Part shown: one piece after another, positions 1-9,380 of the stretch
Layout of the letters: each line of letters starts with the position of its first letter
Numbering within the stretch: position 1 is the first letter of the stretch
Position numbers and translations under genes: made by a program
The notes under the pieces: generated by a model
What the model saw: only the letters and a program-made list of their open reading frames with translations
What the model was told of the DNA's origin: nothing
Databases searched by the model: none
Origin: Hymenobacter coccineus
GTDB lineage: Bacteria; Bacteroidota; Bacteroidia; Cytophagales; Hymenobacteraceae
Direction of reading: 5' to 3'
NCBI RefSeq assembly: GCF_001816125.1
Contig: NZ_MDZA01000397.1
Span: forward strand, 16,987 to 80,986
DNA length: 64,000 nt

Positions 1-1
1 G

Positions 2-1191
2 CGCTACGACGGCGAGGCCATGGCCAAGCGCGGCATCGTGGCTGTGACGGTAAACTACCGGCTCGGCGTGTTCGGCTTCATGGCCCACCCCGAGCTGACC
101 CAGGAATCGCCTCACCACGCCTCCGGCAACTACGGCCTGCTCGACCAGGCCGCGGCCCTGGCCTGGGTGAAGGCGAACATCGCGGCCTTCGGCGGCGACC
201 CGCAGCACGTCACCATCGCCGGCGAGTCGGCCGGATCATTCTCGGTGAGCGCCCAGATGGCGTCGCCGCTCTCCAAAAACCTGATGGTGGGCGCCATTGG
301 CGAAAGCGGCTCGCTGCTGGGCTTGCAGCCGCTGCCCACGCTGGCCCAGGCCGAGCAAACCGGCACAACCTTCGCCGCTGCGGTGGGGCCCCCACGCTGG
401 CTGCCCTACGCGCAATGCCGGCTGAGCAACTGCTAGCCGCCACCGGCAAGCCCGACGCGCCCCGCTTCTCGACCAACGTGGACGGCTACTTCCTGCCCCA
501 ATCGCCCACCGAAATCTTCACCGCCGGCAAGCAGGCGCACGTGCCGCTGCTGGTGGGCTGGAACTCGCAGGAAATGGCCTACCAGATGGTGATGGGCCCC
601 AACGCGCCCACCGCCGAGAACTACCAGGCCGCTGTGCAAAAGCTGTACGGCGAGCGCGCCGCCGGGGCCCTAAAGCTCTACCCCGCCGCTACGGCCGAGC
701 AGTCGGCCACCGACCTGGCCAGCGACCGGTTCATCGCCTACAGCACCTGGAAATGGGCCGATTTGCAGACCCAAACCGGGGGCAAGCCCGTGTACCGCTA
801 CCTCTACGCCCGCCCCCGCCCGGCCATGACGCCCGAAATGGGCAACGCCACCGCCAACCTAGCCGGCGGCATCACCAAGAGCACCGGGCCGGTCGCCGCG
901 CCCGCGCCGCCGGCCAAGGGCGCCGTGCACTCGGCTGAGATTGAGTACGCGCTGGGCAACCTGCCCACCAACAAAGTATTTGCCTGGACGCCCGACGATT
1001 ACAAAGTATCGGAGCAGCTGCAAGCGTATTTCGCCAACTTCATCAAAAACGGCAACCCCAACGGCAGCGGCCTGCCCACTTGGCCCGCCGCCAAGGCCGG
1101 CGCCGGCGGGCAGCTGCTGCGCGTGGACGTGAACACTCGCGTTGAAGCCGACCAAACGCGCGCCCGCTACCTTTTCCTGGAGCAGAAATAG
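2..1191 (+). pseudogene. Type B carboxylesterase, 5'-truncated by the window and frameshifted
   Basis: This is an alpha/beta-hydrolase of the carboxylesterase type B family, which cleaves ester bonds, usually outside the cytoplasm. The window opens inside the gene. The reading frame from base 2 carries the family motif NYRLGVFGF and the nucleophile elbow GESAGS. It then runs out of frame near 384-393, and the family-like sequence resumes in another frame (GWNSQEM, then HSAEIEYALGNL with the likely catalytic His). One extra G in the run GTGGGGCCCCCACG restores a continuous protein, reading V-G-A-P-T-L. A one-base deletion, real or from sequencing, is therefore the simplest explanation. The signal peptide and N-terminus lie outside the window. 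The family is clear; the natural substrate cannot be told. Confidence 0.85.
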
Positions 1192-1229
1192 CCAACTCGC
1201 TGGGGGCCCGGGGCAGCCGCACCGGGGCC

Positions 1230-2144
1230 CTATTTCAGGTTTTTAGCCACCACAAACATCCGGTCGCCGAAGCGGCCGGTGAGCTTGTTGAGGTAGTAGG
1301 TGGGGTACTGGCCGGCCAGCTTGCTCACCTTCTCGATCAGGCTGCCGCCCAGGCGAATGTGCTTGGGCGGCTTCACGGGGTTCAGCAGGTCAACCACTTC
1401 GAACCCGTTCTTCTCCAGCATCTTGCGGATGGTGTTGGGCGTGAACTCGAACAAGTGGTAGGGCGGTATGTCCATCTTGCGCTCCTTGCCCAGGGCCCCG
1501 TACGCGGCAAAACCTAAGCGCACCGAGGGTAGATTCAGTACCGAGGGCAGGGCCAGCACCAGCAGCCCACCGGGGCCCAAAATGCGGTGGAACTTGGCCA
1601 GCGTGGCCGAGGGCGAGCGCAGGTGCTCCAGCACGTCGCCCATGTAGGCCAAGTCGAACTGGTCGGCGTGGAAGTCCTCGGTGGTTTCGATGTTGCCGGT
1701 CACCACGGGCAGGTGCAGCTCGCGGCGGGCAAAGTCTGCGGCATGCTCGGATATTTCGAGGCCGTGGGTGGTCCAGCCCAGGGCTTGCAGGCTCTTGAGG
1801 GTGTAGCCCGGGCCGCAGCCCACCTCCAGGTACCGGAATTTCCGGCCCGGGTAGTGGGCCAGCACGTAGTCGGTGAACTTGTCGGGCCGCAGCTGGTTTA
1901 AAGCTTCGTTCTTCTGCCCGTCTTCGATGAACTTGACTTCCCGCTGGGTACGGTCGTAGTTGGGCCGGTCGGTGAAATATTCTTTGCCGTAGAGCCGCTC
2001 CAGCTGGGCCGGCGTGGGCTGGGGGTCGAGGAACATCAGCTCGCAACGGCGGCAGCGGGTGCCTTGCAGCTTTTCGCCCTCAAATTCGTAGTAGAAAGGC
2101 AGCTTTTTAAAATCGGAGCTGCCGCACAAGTCGCAGGTACGCAT
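1230..2144 (-). CDS. Class I SAM-dependent methyltransferase with N-terminal zinc ribbon
   Basis: The protein has about 304 residues. Two Cys pairs (CDLC near residue 3 and CRRC near 28) form a small zinc ribbon. A Rossmann methyltransferase domain follows, with SAM motif I LEVGCGPGYT and an acidic motif before DVLEHL. This layout matches the Methyltransf_23 type found near surface-glycan genes. The start at 2144 (MRTCDLCG) puts the zinc ribbon at the N-terminus, as is usual; an in-frame start at 2183 adds 13 unlikely residues. The stop is TAG followed directly by GGCCCC. The methyl acceptor is unknown. Confidence 0.85.
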   Translation of the reverse strand: MRTCDLCGSSDFKKLPFYYEFEGEKLQGTRCRRCELMFLDPQPTPAQLERLYGKEYFTDRPNYDRTQREVKFIEDGQKNEALNQLRPDKFTDYVLAHYPGRKFRYLEVGCGPGYTLKSLQALGWTTHGLEISEHAADFARRELHLPVVTGNIETTEDFHADQFDLAYMGDVLEHLRSPSATLAKFHRILGPGGLLVLALPSVLNLPSVRLGFAAYGALGKERKMDIPPYHLFEFTPNTIRKMLEKNGFEVVDLLNPVKPPKHIRLGGSLIEKVSKLAGQYPTYYLNKLTGRFGDRMFVVAKNLK

Positions 2145-2260
2145 GGCAAGGACGCGGATTGACTGGTTGGCGCCGCTGCCCAATCCATTTGGTACAACAA
2201 CGCGGGGACGCGCCCCGCAAAGGTCGCCCTACTTTACGCAATTAGCTTAGCTCCTTCTTT

Positions 2261-3229
2261 ATGCTCGATGTTCTTGTGATTGGGGCCGGCCCCGTGGGCC
2301 TGGCCTGCGCCCTCGAAGCCCAGCGCCGCGGCCTGCAAGTGGCCGTGGTGGACAAAGGGGCCCTGGTAAATTCCATCGTGGGCTACCCCTACAACATGGA
2401 GTTTTTCTCCACGCCCGAGCTGCTCGAAATCGGCGGCTACCCCTTCCCCACCTACCACTACAAGCCCCTGCGCGAAGACGCCCTGGACTACTACCAGCGC
2501 GTGGCCCGCGCTGAGAACCTGGTTCTGCGCCTGCACGAGCGGGTGTTGAGCATGAGTGGCGAGCAGGGCAACTTCCTGGTAACGACCGACAAGGGCAGCA
2601 TCCCGGCCCGGAACGTGGTGGTGGCCACCGGCTTCTACGACCTGCCCAACCCGCTGGGTGTGCCGGGCGAAGACCTGCCCCACGTGAGCCACTATTACCG
2701 CGAGCCTTACCTGCACGTGGCGCAGCGCGTGGTGGTCATCGGCGCCAAAAACTCGTCGGCCAAAGCAGCCTTGCAGCTCACCCGCGCCGGGGCCCAGGTC
2801 ACGCTCCTCGTGCGGGGCCCCGAGGTGAGCGACTCGGTGAAATACTGGATCCGGCCCGACCTGGTGAACCGCATCAAAGAAGGCAAAATCACAGCTCACT
2901 TCAATACCACCATCACCGCCATCCGGCCCGATGCCGTGGAAATCCTTACCCCCGAGGGCCCCCGGGAAGTGCCCACCGACTACGTGTACGCCCTCACCGG
3001 CTACCACCCCGACGAGGCCCTGCTCGGCCGCCTGGGCGTCGAGCCCGACCCCGCCGACGAGGCCCGCGCGCCCCTCTTCGACCCCGCCACGCACGAAACC
3101 ACCAACCCCGGCGTGTTCGTGGCCGGCACCGTGTGCGGCGGCCGCGCCACCAGCCGCTGGTTCATCGAGAACGGTCGTCACCACGCCCAGCTCATCGCCG
3201 CGCACCTCGCGGCCAGCGTGCCCGCGTAG
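2261..3229 (+). CDS. ypdA: YpdA-family bacillithiol disulfide reductase
   Basis: This 322-residue flavoprotein has an N-terminal FAD-binding motif (VIGAGPVGLACA, residues 5-16). A second Rossmann motif for NADPH lies near 160 (VVVIGAKNSSAKAA). The family signature GYPYNMEFFSTPELLEIGG follows the FAD motif, and a second FAD-contact region (GVFVAGTVCGG) lies near the C-terminus. YpdA (Bdr) reduces oxidised bacillithiol, the low-molecular-weight thiol of Firmicutes and many Bacteroidota, in the cytosol. Other bacillithiol genes are not in the window. It converges on the SGNH lipoprotein gene, with a shared hairpin terminator between them. The TAG stop is followed by GGGGCCCC. Confidence 0.9.
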   Translation: MLDVLVIGAGPVGLACALEAQRRGLQVAVVDKGALVNSIVGYPYNMEFFSTPELLEIGGYPFPTYHYKPLREDALDYYQRVARAENLVLRLHERVLSMSGEQGNFLVTTDKGSIPARNVVVATGFYDLPNPLGVPGEDLPHVSHYYREPYLHVAQRVVVIGAKNSSAKAALQLTRAGAQVTLLVRGPEVSDSVKYWIRPDLVNRIKEGKITAHFNTTITAIRPDAVEILTPEGPREVPTDYVYALTGYHPDEALLGRLGVEPDPADEARAPLFDPATHETTNPGVFVAGTVCGGRATSRWFIENGRHHAQLIAAHLAASVPA

Positions 3230-3253
3230 GGGCCCCAGCAGTTTGGTTCCAAC

Positions 3254-3296
3254 GCAAAAAAGCCTCCTTCCCCAGCCGTGGGAAAGGAGGCTTTTG
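3254..3296. terminator. Bidirectional rho-independent terminator
   Basis: The A-rich start, a stem pairing AGCCTCCTT with AAGGAGGCT, and the flanking A and T runs make a hairpin that works on both strands. It sits between the converging ypdA and SGNH lipoprotein genes. Confidence 0.8.
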
Positions 3297-3319
3297 CTTG
3301 AGGCCCCAGGGGCCCAAGC

Positions 3320-4705
3320 TTACTGCGGGAAGACCACGCCGCGGTATTCGTTGATGTTTACCGTTGGGATGGATGCGCCATAAAAGTTATTGATGTTTCG
3401 AATAAGCTCGTTGGCTACCAAAGCGTAACCGCGGGGCGTGGGGTGCACCCCGTCGAGGCCAAACAGGTTGCCACTAGCGAAAACAGCTGTGTTTGATACG
3501 GCGTTAAACGCTACGCCTTGCTGCGCTACGGTCGTGAAAAACGTGTTCATATCAGCCAGCGCCACCTTATTCTGGCGGGCAGTTTTGGCGATAATGGCGT
3601 TGAGCTGGGTAGTGCGGGCCACCACCGCGGCTACTTCCGCTTCGTCGAGCACATACTTGCTGGGCAACGGATTGGACTGCGTAGCCGAATATCCCACGCC
3701 TACAGGAAAGGGGTTGGCCGTGCCGCTGGCCGTACCAATAACTGCCTGGGCTGTAAGGGTCAATAGATCTGCCGAGGTAGCCACGCGCACGGTACCAGTA
3801 CCTGTGGTGATGTACAGGCTGGCCGCGGCAGCGTTGGGCAATTGCGGGTTGGCCTTAATACTCGCAATAACGGTGGCTACCGGCACAGTGGTGAAATACG
3901 GAATTCCGGTCACGTTCGGGATGTTGGCCGCAATGCCGGCCACCGTGCCCCTTTTCGACATAGTACTCAGAATGGCCCGGTAGCCGATGCCAAAGCGCGT
4001 AGTATCCGTAAGGTTGCTGAAAGGATCGGCCGCACTGGCCACCCCGCCGTTGGAGGCGTAGGTCAACACGTCGTTGTTACCCATCCAGCAGGTGAAGAAG
4101 GTTGGCGTCTTCTGGCCGATGTACGTCACGTAGTCCTTGCTGGGCTTTTCAGCAGCCGTTAGCAAACGCTCGTAAAAAGGGTTGAGCAAACCGTAAGGTG
4201 CCAACCCGTTGGTGAGCGCTGATAAGCTGCTCAGCACCGAAATACCGGGTACGCCAAGGTTATCGGGCTGGGCACCGCTATAAGCCGCTAGTTGCAGCTG
4301 GCCACTGGCCAAAACACTGCCAGTAGCGGCCAGTTTCTCGCCCAAGTAGCTATTGGCCGCAGAGGGTATTACGGGCGCCAGGGCCCCATTCACGACCTGT
4401 AGCTTGATGTAGCCCGACCCATCTTGCTGGGCAGGGGCGAACGAGGGCTGCATGAAGCTGGCGGGGCCCTTGCCCGTCTTACCGAATTGCTGGGCCAGGA
4501 TGGCGGGGTACGACGTGGCCTGCGCCTCATTGTAGAGGCCCCCGTCGGAGTAGCCCGACGTGAGCGAGTTGCCCACGGCCACGTAGCTGGTAAAATCGGC
4601 CGAGCCAGCCGCAGCCGCGGGCGCGTCGATGTTGGGCTGGCAGCCGCCCAGCGCCAAACCCAGCAGGGCCAGGGCCGGCGCAGAATACTTAACTATCGGT
4701 TTCAT
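3320..4705 (-). CDS. SGNH/GDSL hydrolase lipoprotein
   Basis: The 461-residue protein starts with a lipoprotein signal peptide (LLGLALGGC, lipid Cys near residue 22). The SGNH-hydrolase blocks follow: block I GNSLTSGYSDGG with the nucleophile Ser, the block III-like WMGNNDVL, and block V DGVHPTPRGY with the catalytic Asp and His. Such enzymes cleave ester bonds in lipids or acetylated glycans, here probably at the outer membrane. It lies directly downstream of the FadL-type porin on the same strand with a 33-base gap. That pairing recurs in Bacteroidota and suggests the two are co-transcribed to process and import fatty acids or esters. The substrate is inferred only. Confidence 0.88.
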   Translation of the reverse strand: MKPIVKYSAPALALLGLALGGCQPNIDAPAAAAGSADFTSYVAVGNSLTSGYSDGGLYNEAQATSYPAILAQQFGKTGKGPASFMQPSFAPAQQDGSGYIKLQVVNGALAPVIPSAANSYLGEKLAATGSVLASGQLQLAAYSGAQPDNLGVPGISVLSSLSALTNGLAPYGLLNPFYERLLTAAEKPSKDYVTYIGQKTPTFFTCWMGNNDVLTYASNGGVASAADPFSNLTDTTRFGIGYRAILSTMSKRGTVAGIAANIPNVTGIPYFTTVPVATVIASIKANPQLPNAAAASLYITTGTGTVRVATSADLLTLTAQAVIGTASGTANPFPVGVGYSATQSNPLPSKYVLDEAEVAAVVARTTQLNAIIAKTARQNKVALADMNTFFTTVAQQGVAFNAVSNTAVFASGNLFGLDGVHPTPRGYALVANELIRNINNFYGASIPTVNINEYRGVVFPQ

Positions 4706-4738
4706 AGATATTTATGCTTGTAGCGAAAAGAAGATCCG

Positions 4739-6046
4739 TTAGAACGAGTAGCGCACCCCGATGCCGGGAATGAAGATATCGGTGCGGTAGGTGCCGGCCA
4801 CGCGGTCGGTGGTGCCGTTGTTCAGCAAGTCGGCCTGCGACTGGCTGCGCTTGGCGAAGCGCTCGAACTGAAACGAGGCGTCGATTCCCAGGTGCGGGTT
4901 GGGCTGGTAGGTGAGGCCGGCGGTGGCGATGTAACGGCCGGCGTCGGGGGTTTCGGGCGTCACGTAGCCGTCCTTTACCGCCGCAAAGTCATAGGCCGAG
5001 CCCAGGCGTACAATCAATTGTTCGGTGGCTTTGTACTGGCCACCCACGCGGAAGGCCAGCGCGTCCTGGTAGTAGCGCTTCGAAGTGCTGGTGGTGCTGC
5101 CGCCCACCAGGCCGGTGTTGGCAGGGGTGGGGGTGCCGGCGTTGCCGTTGTTGCCCGAAAAGTTAAAATCGAGGGTACGGTAGGCGCTCCAGAACACCAG
5201 CGAGGCGTCGACGCCAATGGTGAGCCGGTCGGTGGGCATGATGCCAATGCCCACCGATGCGGTGGCCGGCAGCGGCAGCGTGGCGTCAAAGTTGGTGGCC
5301 GTAAAACCACGGTTGATGGCGGCAGCGGAGGCCCCGGTGGGCAGGCCGGCGTAGCTCACACTGCCCCCTTTCACTTGGGCGTCGATTTTCGAGCGATAGC
5401 TGATGCCCAGGCTTAGCTTATCCGAAGGCTTAAAGTACAAGCCAGCGTTGACGCCCATCTGGAACTTGGTGGTGCCGTCGAGGGTGATATGGCCAGGGCC
5501 CGTGGGCAGCGGAATATCTTTTTGCAAGTTCACAGAGCCGTAGGCCAGCATCGTCACGCCCACGCCCACGCTGAACTGGGGCGAAAACGCGTAGGAGAAC
5601 GTGGGCTGCACGTACACCGACTGTAAATTAATTTCCGTCAGGCTGTAGCGGCCCTCCCAGTTGTCGGCGTAGCGCAGCTGGCTGCCGTAGGGCGTGTACA
5701 CGCCCACCCCAAACTTGTACTTGCCCTCCTTGCCAAACGCGGCGTAGAGGTTGAAGGGCGTTACCAACAGGTGCTGCAGGTCGCGCTGGGCCCCGCCGTT
5801 TTCGCTCGTATAAGCCCCGCGGGCCAAGGCAAAATTAGCGCCCACCTGCACGCCGTTGGCGCGCACCATGGCCAGGGCCCCGGGGTTGTAGAACATGGCC
5901 GCCTGATCCAGCGAGAGGCCCACGCCCACGCCGCCCATGCCAATATTTTGCTGCCCGCCCAGGTTCACCTGGAAGCCACTGGCCGCAGCCGTGGCGGCAC
6001 TGCCCAGCAGGGCCCCGCTGGCAAGGAGTAAAGTTTTTAGCGTCAT
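4739..6046 (-). CDS. OmpP1/FadL-family outer membrane transport protein
   Basis: This outer-membrane beta-barrel of about 435 residues belongs to the FadL family, which admits long-chain fatty acids and other hydrophobic compounds. It has a signal peptide (MTLKTLLLASGALLG, cleaved near ATAAASG). The family's N-terminal plug region follows, with a FYNPGALA motif close to the FadL NPA motif. The protein ends in an aromatic residue (VRYSF), as outer-membrane barrels do for BAM recognition. The start at 6046 leaves a normal signal peptide; an upstream in-frame start would add 24 non-signal residues. It is divergent from an acyl-CoA dehydrogenase, consistent with fatty-acid use. Confidence 0.92.
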   Translation of the reverse strand: MTLKTLLLASGALLGSAATAAASGFQVNLGGQQNIGMGGVGVGLSLDQAAMFYNPGALAMVRANGVQVGANFALARGAYTSENGGAQRDLQHLLVTPFNLYAAFGKEGKYKFGVGVYTPYGSQLRYADNWEGRYSLTEINLQSVYVQPTFSYAFSPQFSVGVGVTMLAYGSVNLQKDIPLPTGPGHITLDGTTKFQMGVNAGLYFKPSDKLSLGISYRSKIDAQVKGGSVSYAGLPTGASAAAINRGFTATNFDATLPLPATASVGIGIMPTDRLTIGVDASLVFWSAYRTLDFNFSGNNGNAGTPTPANTGLVGGSTTSTSKRYYQDALAFRVGGQYKATEQLIVRLGSAYDFAAVKDGYVTPETPDAGRYIATAGLTYQPNPHLGIDASFQFERFAKRSQSQADLLNNGTTDRVAGTYRTDIFIPGIGVRYSF

Positions 6047-6242
6047 AAAAGAAGAAACATGGAGTAAATAGTGATTCCGGGCCCTAAATGTAGCGGCAAA
6101 TACGCAATCGATTTCCAAAACTGTTCGGCGTGCCGACTATATTATTTGAGTTTTGTATCTTAGTACTGCCAAAAGGCGCTAGGCGGCGTATTTTTGGGTT
6201 TTTCTTATCCATTTCCCACTTTTGGCCCCGGCCGCCCACGCT

Positions 6243-7402
6243 ATGCTACCCGACGTCATTTCTTCTATCTACCAACTTAGTGAGGAGCAGCTAGCCGTGC
6301 GCGACGCGGCCGCGACTTTGCCCAGTCCGAGCTGTGGGCCGGCGTGATTGAGCGCGACGAGCACCAGAAATTCCCGGCCGAACAGGTCAAGAAAATGGGC
6401 GAACTGGGCTTCATGGGCATGATGGTGAGCCCCGAGTACGGCGGCTCGGGCCTCGACACCGTCAGCTACGTGCTGGCGATGGAGGAAATCAGCAAGGTCG
6501 ATGCTTCGTGCTCGGTTATTATGAGCGTGAACAACTCGCTCGTGTGCTGGGGCCTAGAGGAGTACGGCACTGAGGAGCAGAAGCAGAAGTACCTGCCGCG
6601 CCTGTGCTCGGGCGAAATCATCGGGGCTTTCGCCCTGAGCGAGCCCGAGGCGGGCTCCGACGCCACCAGCCAGCGCACCACCGCCGAGGACATGGGCGAC
6701 CACTACCTGTTGAATGGCACCAAGAACTGGATTACTAACGGCACCACGGCCTCGGTGTACCTGGTCATCGCCCAGACCAACCCCGAGCTAAAGTCGCGCG
6801 GCATCAACGTGTTGATTGTGGACAAGAACACGCCCGGCTTCATCCAGGGCCCCAAGGAGAACAAGCTCGGCATCCGCGGCTCCGACACGTGCTCGCTGAT
6901 GTTTACCGATGTGGTGGTGCCCAAGGAGAACCGCATTGGGGCCGACGGCTTCGGTTTTAAGTTTGCCATGCAGGTGCTGGCTGGGGGCCGCATCGGCATC
7001 GCGGCGCAGGCGCTGGGCATTGCCTCGGGGGCCCTGGAGCTCAGCCTGAAGTATGCCAAGGAGCGCAAAGCCTTCGGCGTGGCCATTGCCCAGCACCAAG
7101 CAATCCAATTTAAGCTCGCCGACATGGCCACCAATATTGACGCCGCGCGTTTGTTGTGCTTACAAGCCGCCGCCGACAAGGACCGCCACGGCGATTATGC
7201 TAAATCCGGGGCCATGGCCAAGCTCTTCGCCTCGAAAACGGCGATGGACGCGGCGGTGGAAGCCGTGCAAATTCACGGCGGGTACGGCTTCGTGAAGGAA
7301 TACCACGTCGAACGCTTCATGCGGGACGCCAAAATCACCCAGATTTACGAGGGAACTTCAGAGATTCAGAAAATTGTAATCTCGCGGGAAATCCTCAAAT
7401 AG
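6243..7402 (+). pseudogene. Acyl-CoA dehydrogenase, frameshifted near its 5' end
   Basis: This is a flavoenzyme of fatty-acid beta-oxidation that passes electrons to ETF. From about 6344 the frame is intact and typical: the FAD/substrate loop FALSEPEAGSDA, then KNWITNG, the C-terminal helical domain, and IYEGTSEIQ with the catalytic Glu. The real start is ATG 6243 (MLPDVISSIYQLSEEQLAVRDAA). That frame breaks at about 6305-6313. One missing C in GCGGCCGCGACTT would join it to RDFAQSELW and give a normal length of about 386 residues. Translation from GTG 6344 would lose about 34 N-terminal residues. Sequencing error is the simplest reading. The gene ends in a strong terminator. Confidence 0.9.
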
Positions 7403-7434
7403 GGCGAATTGCCACATTTTCAGATTATTTGCAC

Positions 7435-7466
7435 AAAACCCAGCTAAAAAAAGGCTGGGTTTTTAG
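7435..7466 (+). terminator. Rho-independent terminator after the acyl-CoA dehydrogenase
   Basis: A perfect 10-base stem AAAACCCAGC / GCTGGGTTTT with a nine-base loop is followed by T-rich sequence, 33 bases after the stop. Confidence 0.85.
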
Positions 7467-7568
7467 TTTTTCTCGCTGTTTATACGTTGTATTGTACTCG
7501 GATTGTATCATTTACTAGAATTTGCATTAGAACTACACTTACTAACCGCCCTACAAGGATATTTTAAA

Positions 7569-8495
7569 ATGGAAGATTACAATAAAGTCATTGAATCGTT
7601 AGGTGTTCGCTACATCAAGTCCAAGAATTTGGTGTTGCAGCAGCCCTTTACCGTGCGCAATTCTTATGATGTCGGCAACACCCTTATCCTGTTGCACAAA
7701 GGCCGCATCTCCTTCGGCGAAGACTCGCACGTAGTCGAGGAGGGCGAAATGCTATTCGTGCCCGGTGGCCGGGCTACCCGCGTGGGCTACGGCAATGAGC
7801 CGGGCGGCCGCGTGATCACCAACGACGACCTGATTACCAACAAAGACAAGTTTTTCTCCTCCAACGACCACATCGACCTGATCGGCGACGCCGAGCAGAG
7901 CCACAGCTTCGTAAGCTTCGACGCCAAGGTATTTGACTCGGTAAACTTCTTCGCGTCGCTCGACGTGCCGGCGTTCCTGATCAGCAAGAACAAGAAGATG
8001 GCCAACCTGATCCGGCAGGTGGTTGAGGAGAGCATCCAGGACCTGCCCGGCCGCGAGCGGCTCATCAGCATCTACACCGAGAACCTGGTGGTGGAAGTAG
8101 TGCGCTACGTGTTGCAAAACAACATGTTTGTGGAGCAGCTGGCCACCAACAGCACCTACTTCAAGGACCCGCGCCTGATTGACCTGTTCAACTACATCAA
8201 GGAGCACCTCGGCGGCGACTTGTCGAACAAGGTGCTTAGCGGCGTGGCCAACGTGAGCGAAGACTACGTGGGCCAGTATTTTAAAATGCTGACCAACATC
8301 AACCCGCAGGACTATATCGAGTACCAGCGCATGGAGCGCGCGGTGTTCCTGCTGCGCACCACCAAAAAGAGCATCCGCGAAATTGGCAAGGATGTGGGCT
8401 ACAAGGACACGGCCTATTTCTGCCGCCGCTTCAAGATGATGTTCGGCATTCCGGCCGGCAAGATGCGCCGCCGCGAGTCGGCGATGAACATCTAG
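7569..8495 (+). CDS. AraC-family transcriptional regulator
   Basis: The protein has 308 residues. The N-terminal half looks like a cupin-type sensor (LHKGRISFGEDS, EEGEMLFVPGG). The C-terminal hundred residues carry the two AraC helix-turn-helix motifs, including YVGQYFKMLTNINPQDYI and EIGKDVGYKDTAYFCRRFK. It should bind DNA as a dimer and respond to a small ligand; neither ligand nor targets can be read from the sequence. ATG 7569 was chosen because it follows an AAGGAT-like ribosome site and opens on a hydrophilic N-terminus. The in-frame upstream start at 7503 adds 22 unlikely residues. It is a single-gene unit with terminators on both sides. Confidence 0.9.
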   Translation: MEDYNKVIESLGVRYIKSKNLVLQQPFTVRNSYDVGNTLILLHKGRISFGEDSHVVEEGEMLFVPGGRATRVGYGNEPGGRVITNDDLITNKDKFFSSNDHIDLIGDAEQSHSFVSFDAKVFDSVNFFASLDVPAFLISKNKKMANLIRQVVEESIQDLPGRERLISIYTENLVVEVVRYVLQNNMFVEQLATNSTYFKDPRLIDLFNYIKEHLGGDLSNKVLSGVANVSEDYVGQYFKMLTNINPQDYIEYQRMERAVFLLRTTKKSIREIGKDVGYKDTAYFCRRFKMMFGIPAGKMRRRESAMNI

Positions 8496-8536
8496 CAGCG
8501 CCAGGTAATCGGTTGTAGTTAATTCGGTAGTTAGTT

Positions 8537-8578
8537 AGGGACCCCACGGCCAGTAGTGCTGTGGGGTCCCTGCTGTTT
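8537..8578 (+). terminator. Hairpin terminator after the AraC-type regulator
   Basis: An 11-base stem AGGGACCCCAC / GTGGGGTCCCT is followed by a short T stretch. It lies between converging genes and may serve both. Confidence 0.6.
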
Positions 8579-8612
8579 TGGGGCCCCGGGGCCAGCCCAC
8601 TGGGGCCCACCT

Positions 8613-9380
8613 CTACTCGGCAGCCACCGCCGCGGCCCCGCGCACCGCGGCCACCGCGGCGGCCAGAAACGCCGGTTCCTCGGCAATGCGGTTGCCCACC
8701 ACTACCACGTCGGCCCCGGCTGTGAGGGTGGCCGTGATTTTCTCGGCGGTGTTGAGGCCCCCGCCCACGATGAGGGGTGTGGCCACTGTGGCCCGCACCG
8801 CGGCCACCATGGCCGCCGACACGGGGTGCAGGGCCCCACTGCCGCCGTCGAGGTAGGTGAGGCGCAGGCCCAGCTGCTCGCCGGCCAGGGCCGTGGTAGC
8901 GGCAATCCCGGGTTTGTCGTGCGGCAGCGGGGCCGTGCCGCTCATGTAGGAAGCCGTAGTAGGCCGACCGCTGTCGACGAGCAGGTAGCCGGTAGGCAGC
9001 AGCTCCAGCCCGCTGGCACGCAGGCGCGGGGCAGCCACCACGTGCTGCCCAATCAGGAACTCGGGGTTGCGGCCCGAAATGAGGGAGAGCAGCAGCAGGC
9101 CATCGGCGGGGCCCTCCAAGTGCAGGCTGTGGCTCGGAAATAGTAGCACCGGCACCAGGCTATTGGCCTTTAGCAACGCCAGAAGGGCAGCCTGATGCGC
9201 GCTTAGCACCAGGCTGCCCCCCACAAAAAAGTAATCAATTGGGTGCTCAGCTACACGCACCAGCAGTTCACGCAGGCTGGATTCGGTAAAATCATCGGGG
9301 TCGAGCAGCACCGCCAGCGCTTTGCGGCCGTGCTGCCGGTGGGCAATAAACGAATCAAGCAGGGTGCTGGCGGGGCGCAT
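8613..9380 (-). CDS. Geranylgeranylglyceryl/heptaprenylglyceryl phosphate synthase family protein
   Basis: This 255-residue TIM barrel of the PcrB/GGGPS family joins a polyprenyl diphosphate to glycerol-1-phosphate, the first step of archaeal-type ether lipids. Recognisable motifs are AVLLDPDDF near the start, FVGGSLV, YLDGGSGA and the phosphate-binding IVGGGLNTAEK, followed by VVVGNRI. Members are known in Bacteroidota, but what the lipid does there is poorly understood. The start at 9380 (MRPASTLLDSF) matches the family N-terminus; an upstream start at 9458 would add a Pro/Arg-rich tail. Its first 26 bases overlap the end of the next gene upstream (9355-10116), so the two are probably translated together. 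Confidence 0.88.
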   Translation of the reverse strand: MRPASTLLDSFIAHRQHGRKALAVLLDPDDFTESSLRELLVRVAEHPIDYFFVGGSLVLSAHQAALLALLKANSLVPVLLFPSHSLHLEGPADGLLLLSLISGRNPEFLIGQHVVAAPRLRASGLELLPTGYLLVDSGRPTTASYMSGTAPLPHDKPGIAATTALAGEQLGLRLTYLDGGSGALHPVSAAMVAAVRATVATPLIVGGGLNTAEKITATLTAGADVVVVGNRIAEEPAFLAAAVAAVRGAAAVAAE

